From Anaeromassilibacillus senegalensis (GTDB lineage: Bacteria > Bacillota > Clostridia > Oscillospirales > Acutalibacteraceae): 64,000 nt of DNA. The position numbers and the translations under genes are program-made. Positions within the stretch are counted from its first letter, which is position 1. Every line of letters starts with the position of its first letter. Below, one piece after another: positions 61,504-64,000 of this stretch. The stretch spans positions 1-64,000 of the forward strand of contig NZ_LN868536.1 in the NCBI RefSeq assembly GCF_001261775.1. Direction: 5' to 3'. A model generated the notes under the pieces. The model searched no databases. It had not been told where the DNA came from and was given only the letters and a program-made list of their open reading frames with translations.

Positions 61504-62160
61504 TTGTTTGTCTGTTCTGTAAAAGCGGGTAAGAAAAAGGTTTTTATCGTGGTGCTTGCCGTGGTGCTGGCGGTGGTGACCATCTGCTTCGCGGCGGGAA
61601 AGCTGCAGGCGAGTTCCGGCGGGGGAAGCGCGCAGTCCTATAGCTGCCAGGCGGCGACCAACGAGGAGCGCATTGCGTTCCTTTCGCAGTTTGGCTGGCA
61701 GGTTGGGCCGGAACCGTTGGAGATCAAGGAAGTCACGCTGCCGCAGGCGTTTGACGAGGTGTACAGCAGCTACAACGAGCTGCAAAAGCAGCAGGGATTT
61801 GATTTGCTGCCATTCGCAGGAAAGGTCTGCCGCCTGTGGACGTACGAGGTGACAAATTACCCGGACGCGAATCCGGTGCATGCCAACCTGCTGATCTGCG
61901 ACAATCTGGTGATCGGCGGAGACATCAGCTCCACCGCGCTCGATGGCTTTATGTGTACCTTTGATACGAAGCCGGAGACCGGTTCCTCCGAACCGGTAAA
62001 GGACAGCACCAGCATGCCGGCGGAGAGTACCACCCCGGAGGGCAGCAGTGCGGCTCCGCAGGAAAGCAGCGCGGCGACGGCAGCAGAGCCGGAAGAGGCG
62101 CAGCAGACGGAAGCGGCGGTCTCTTCGGAAATTCCGGCCAATGCCTGGCCGACCGATTGA
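61504..62160 (+). CDS. DUF4830 membrane-anchored protein
   Basis: 218 residues from TTG at 61504 (GGGGAGGG upstream). N-terminal membrane helix (about 13-34), then the DUF4830 domain (RIAFLSQFGWQVGPEPLEIKEVTLPQAFDEVYSSYNELQKQQGFDL, VCRLWTYEVTNYP, LLICDNLVIGGDISSTALDGFM) and a Ser/Ala/Glu-rich tail. Extracytoplasmic, function unknown. The last 20 codons are inside the imperfect 242-bp duplication. Confidence 0.87.
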   Translation: MFVCSVKAGKKKVFIVVLAVVLAVVTICFAAGKLQASSGGGSAQSYSCQAATNEERIAFLSQFGWQVGPEPLEIKEVTLPQAFDEVYSSYNELQKQQGFDLLPFAGKVCRLWTYEVTNYPDANPVHANLLICDNLVIGGDISSTALDGFMCTFDTKPETGSSEPVKDSTSMPAESTTPEGSSAAPQESSAATAAEPEEAQQTEAAVSSEIPANAWPTD

Positions 62161-62581
62161 GCGAACAGTTCTTTGATCAAAAACAGGACCGGCGGGGCAA
62201 AATTTTCCCCCCCCGGCCTGTTGCCCTTTTTTTTTATTTAAGGGAGATCGAATTAATTGCGGGGTTCACCACGGCCGCGGCGGAGGTTTCTTCCAATTTT
62301 GTCGTAAAGGGAAGTTTCCGCGGGCTGCCCCCGGGAGCGGCGCAGCAGGGGGAGGCGGGGGCCTCTTCGAAAATCCCGGCAAAGCCGGGGCCGACCGATT
62401 GAGCAAACATTTTTTTAAAAAAAAACAGGCCGGGGGGGGCAATATTTGCCCCGCCGGTCCTGTTGCCTTTTTATTGTATTAAGGGAAGATCGATTCAATG
62501 GCGAGTTCCACCAGGCCGTCGGCGCAGTTCTCTTCAAATTCTGTCGTAAAGTGAAGTTCCGGCGTGCTGCCCGCGGGAATC
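62098..62581. repeat. Imperfect 242-bp tandem duplication over a terminator
   Basis: 62098-62339 and 62340-62581 align at a constant 242-nt offset. Unit 1 starts like the real DUF4830 end and decays; unit 2 starts degraded and ends as the real ROK 3' end. The left arm of unit 1 (ACAGGACCGGCGGGGCAAA) and the right arm of unit 2 (TTTGCCCCGCCGGTCCTGT) are a perfect palindrome. The middle has swollen homopolymers (CCCCCCCC, GGGGGGGG, runs of T and A). An assembly fault at a bidirectional terminator is likely. Confidence 0.75.
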
Positions 62582-63480
62582 TCCTGCGTGATATGAAACT
62601 GCGGAATGGTGTGCCGGGGGAAGAGCTCCTCCACAAAACGGCGCAGGGCGTTTGTGTCCAGCTCAATGGTGCGGTCGTGGCTTAAAACCAGATACCGCGG
62701 GTTAATGACGGAGAGAATCGCCGCGATCTGGCTTTTGACCTCGTCCATCAGGTTATCCTGCGGCGGCCAGACGTTGCATACCTCGCCGGCAAAGCCGGAA
62801 AAACCGTTGATGATTTTGCCGTTGATGATGATACCCGCACCGGGGCCGCTGTGGTTGCGGAACAGGTAAGCCATGCTTTCCTGTTTGAGGGAGACTTCAA
62901 TATGCCTCTTGTAAAATCCATAGGCCATGGCGTTGACGTCGTTGCAGATTTGAATGGGCAGGTGACAGCGTTTTTCCAGCTCCTCCACGACATTGCATCC
63001 TACCAGATAGAACGGTGTGGCCATGTAAACCAGACGGCCGTCCAGAATATTGCCGGGAAGACCGATTTCCACCAGACGGATGTTGGGTAACCGGGTGCGT
63101 ACGTCGCTGATCAGGTCCGCCGCTTCCAGAATGTGCGTTTCACCCTGGATGGGAATGGTGCCGGATTCCTTTTTCTTCTGTGCCAGGTTATTGACCTGAT
63201 AGTACAGGCTGTCTGTGGTGAAAATCAGGATCAGCACGTGGTGGTAGTCGTAGTCCAGGCGGTATTTGTCAGAGCAGCGGCCGCCATAGGAGGTCTCCTT
63301 TCCCACTTTTACGGCCTGACCGGTTTCCACCATTTCGGCCAGAACCTTTGCGACGGTTGGATGGCTTAGTCCGGAGCCGTTGGCGATGTCCATCTTGGTA
63401 CATTCCCCGTACTCCATCAAAAAACGCTTGACGAGTTTTTCATTGCTTTCGCGGATATCGGTTGCACGGATTCCTTCCAT
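62479..63480 (-). CDS. ROK-family transcriptional regulator
   Basis: 333 residues from ATG at 63480 (AAAGGGG 9 nt upstream). N-terminal winged helix (NEKLVKRFLMEYGECTKMDIANGSGLSHPTVAKVLAEMVETG), then the ROK fold (IEIGLPGNIL-like VEIGLPGNILDG, CNDVNAMAYGFYKRH, GPGAGIIINGKIINGFSGFAGEVC). The usual ROK zinc motif CxCGxxGC is missing. It probably senses a sugar, and the nearby GH127 gene is a natural target, though it lies 2.3 kb away behind another gene. Confidence 0.9.
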   Translation of the reverse strand: MEGIRATDIRESNEKLVKRFLMEYGECTKMDIANGSGLSHPTVAKVLAEMVETGQAVKVGKETSYGGRCSDKYRLDYDYHHVLILIFTTDSLYYQVNNLAQKKKESGTIPIQGETHILEAADLISDVRTRLPNIRLVEIGLPGNILDGRLVYMATPFYLVGCNVVEELEKRCHLPIQICNDVNAMAYGFYKRHIEVSLKQESMAYLFRNHSGPGAGIIINGKIINGFSGFAGEVCNVWPPQDNLMDEVKSQIAAILSVINPRYLVLSHDRTIELDTNALRRFVEELFPRHTIPQFHITQEIPAGSTPELHFTTEFEENCADGLVELAIESIFP

Positions 63481-63634
63481 AGCAGCTAAACCCCTTTCCT
63501 GAATATACGAGTGGATGGCTTCTTTGTTGAGCCTATCGTAACACAGAGAAAACATAAATGCAATACATTTTGAAAAATAATTTTAAAAGTATTTTCAAAA
63601 TTATTTTTGCGGTAAAGTTTGCTACAGAATGAGA

Positions 63635-63663
63635 TTGTTTTTTCAGGAGAGAACCGATATAAT
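63635..63663 (+). promoter_or_regulatory. Promoter of the pseudouridine synthase gene
   Basis: TTGTTT, 17 bp, TATAAT, 22 bp before the start codon. Confidence 0.75.
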
Positions 63664-63685
63664 AGGGGACAATCGAGGAATGGAA

Positions 63686-64000
63686 GTGATCACAATCGAA
63701 CGTCTGGATAAAGTGCTGGCATCCCAGAATGTGGGGAGCCGGAAAGAGGTGGGCGCGCTGGTACGGCGCGGCGCGGTGACGGTCAACGGCGCCGTGGTGA
63801 AAAAGGCGGATTATAAGGTGGACGCGGACCGGGATGCAATTGAAGTGAACGGACAGCGCGTGCGTTTTCAAAAATATGTATACATTATGATGAATAAGCC
63901 CATGGGGGTGCTTTCCGCTGCGCGGGACGAACGTCAGAAAACCGTGGTGGATCTGCTGCCGCCGGAACTGCGGAGGCGGGGCCTGTTTCCCGCGGGACGG
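63686..64000 (+). CDS. rsuA: RsuA-type 16S rRNA pseudouridine synthase (partial, 3' end outside window)
   Basis: 105 codons are present from GTG at 63686 (AGGA 6 nt upstream; ATG at 63680 is too close). S4-like domain (IERLDKVLASQNVGSRKEVGALVRRGAVTVNGAVVKKADYKVD), then the synthase start YIMMNKPMGVLSAARDERQKTVVDLLPPEL and LFPAGR just before the catalytic GRLDxxTxGL, which lies beyond the edge. RsuA modifies U516; RluB/E/F relatives cannot be ruled out. Confidence 0.85.
   Translation, partial: MITIERLDKVLASQNVGSRKEVGALVRRGAVTVNGAVVKKADYKVDADRDAIEVNGQRVRFQKYVYIMMNKPMGVLSAARDERQKTVVDLLPPELRRRGLFPAGR

Overview
The window looks like chromosomal DNA of an anaerobic, spore-forming Firmicute of class Clostridia. 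I infer the Oscillospiraceae/Ruminococcaceae side from gene content and moderately high GC; no 16S gene is present to confirm it. Sporulation genes (spoIIQ-like, spoIIP, gpr, spoVAE), an oxygen-sensitive class III ribonucleotide reductase, a ferredoxin-type flavoprotein and the Firmicute order rpsT / gpr-spoIIP / lepA-hemW-hrcA-grpE-dnaK-dnaJ all agree. Start codons are often GTG or TTG behind strong Shine-Dalgarno sites.

Layout. 1-130: end of an rRNA operon (5S tail, tRNA-Asn). 400-3700: HxlR regulator, divergent from two PPOX-fold flavoproteins and a macrodomain plus class M sirtuin pair (ADP-ribosylation signalling). 3700-7600: lexA, a SpoIIQ-like peptidase, an UspA-like protein, and an HAD phosphatase with an XRE regulator. 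7700-13600: surface protein, spoIIP-gpr with a small third gene, rpsT, small membrane proteins, orphan spoVAE, lipoprotein. 13700-22200: lepA-hemW, then the CIRCE-controlled hrcA-grpE-dnaK followed by dnaJ. 22300-28500: an accessory stretch of methyltransferases, XRE and ribbon-helix-helix regulators, a RelBE-type toxin-antitoxin pair, a broken peptidase fragment, VanZ and small proteins. 28500-32000: NifU-like plus GGGtGRT operon and an ECF sigma/RsiV-type pair. 32000-33100: about 1.1 kb without genes, holding a DnaA-box-like cluster and hairpin repeats. 33100-41400: rlmB-type methyltransferase, a frame-disrupted giant protein with a degenerate P-type ATPase core, a pentapeptide protein, and nrdD / small RNR protein / nrdG. 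41400-43200: accessory small genes and a RhuM remnant. 43200-54800: fba, acetyltransferase, ogg, sseB, a T-box controlled trpB, an M28 peptidase, an EF-G paralogue and two secreted proteins. 54800-64000: a 2115-residue GH127-type surface enzyme, a DUF4830 protein, a ROK regulator and the start of an rsuA-type pseudouridine synthase.

The most unusual content is not protein coding. At least two families of dispersed intergenic repeats (family A at 8561-8740 and 32503-32775; family B at 16722-16912, 23103-23334 and 41409-41632) are built from short hairpins whose stems change sequence on both sides while pairing is kept. That is a sign of selection on structure. They carry no transposase and I do not recognise them as a named element. 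Other items to look at are a 22-bp tandem duplication that alone splits the pseudo-ATPase gene, two divergent ribbon-helix-helix gene pairs with elaborate operators, the DnaA-box-like cluster away from dnaA, and a 242-bp imperfect duplication at 62098-62581 that looks like an assembly fault at a perfect terminator hairpin.
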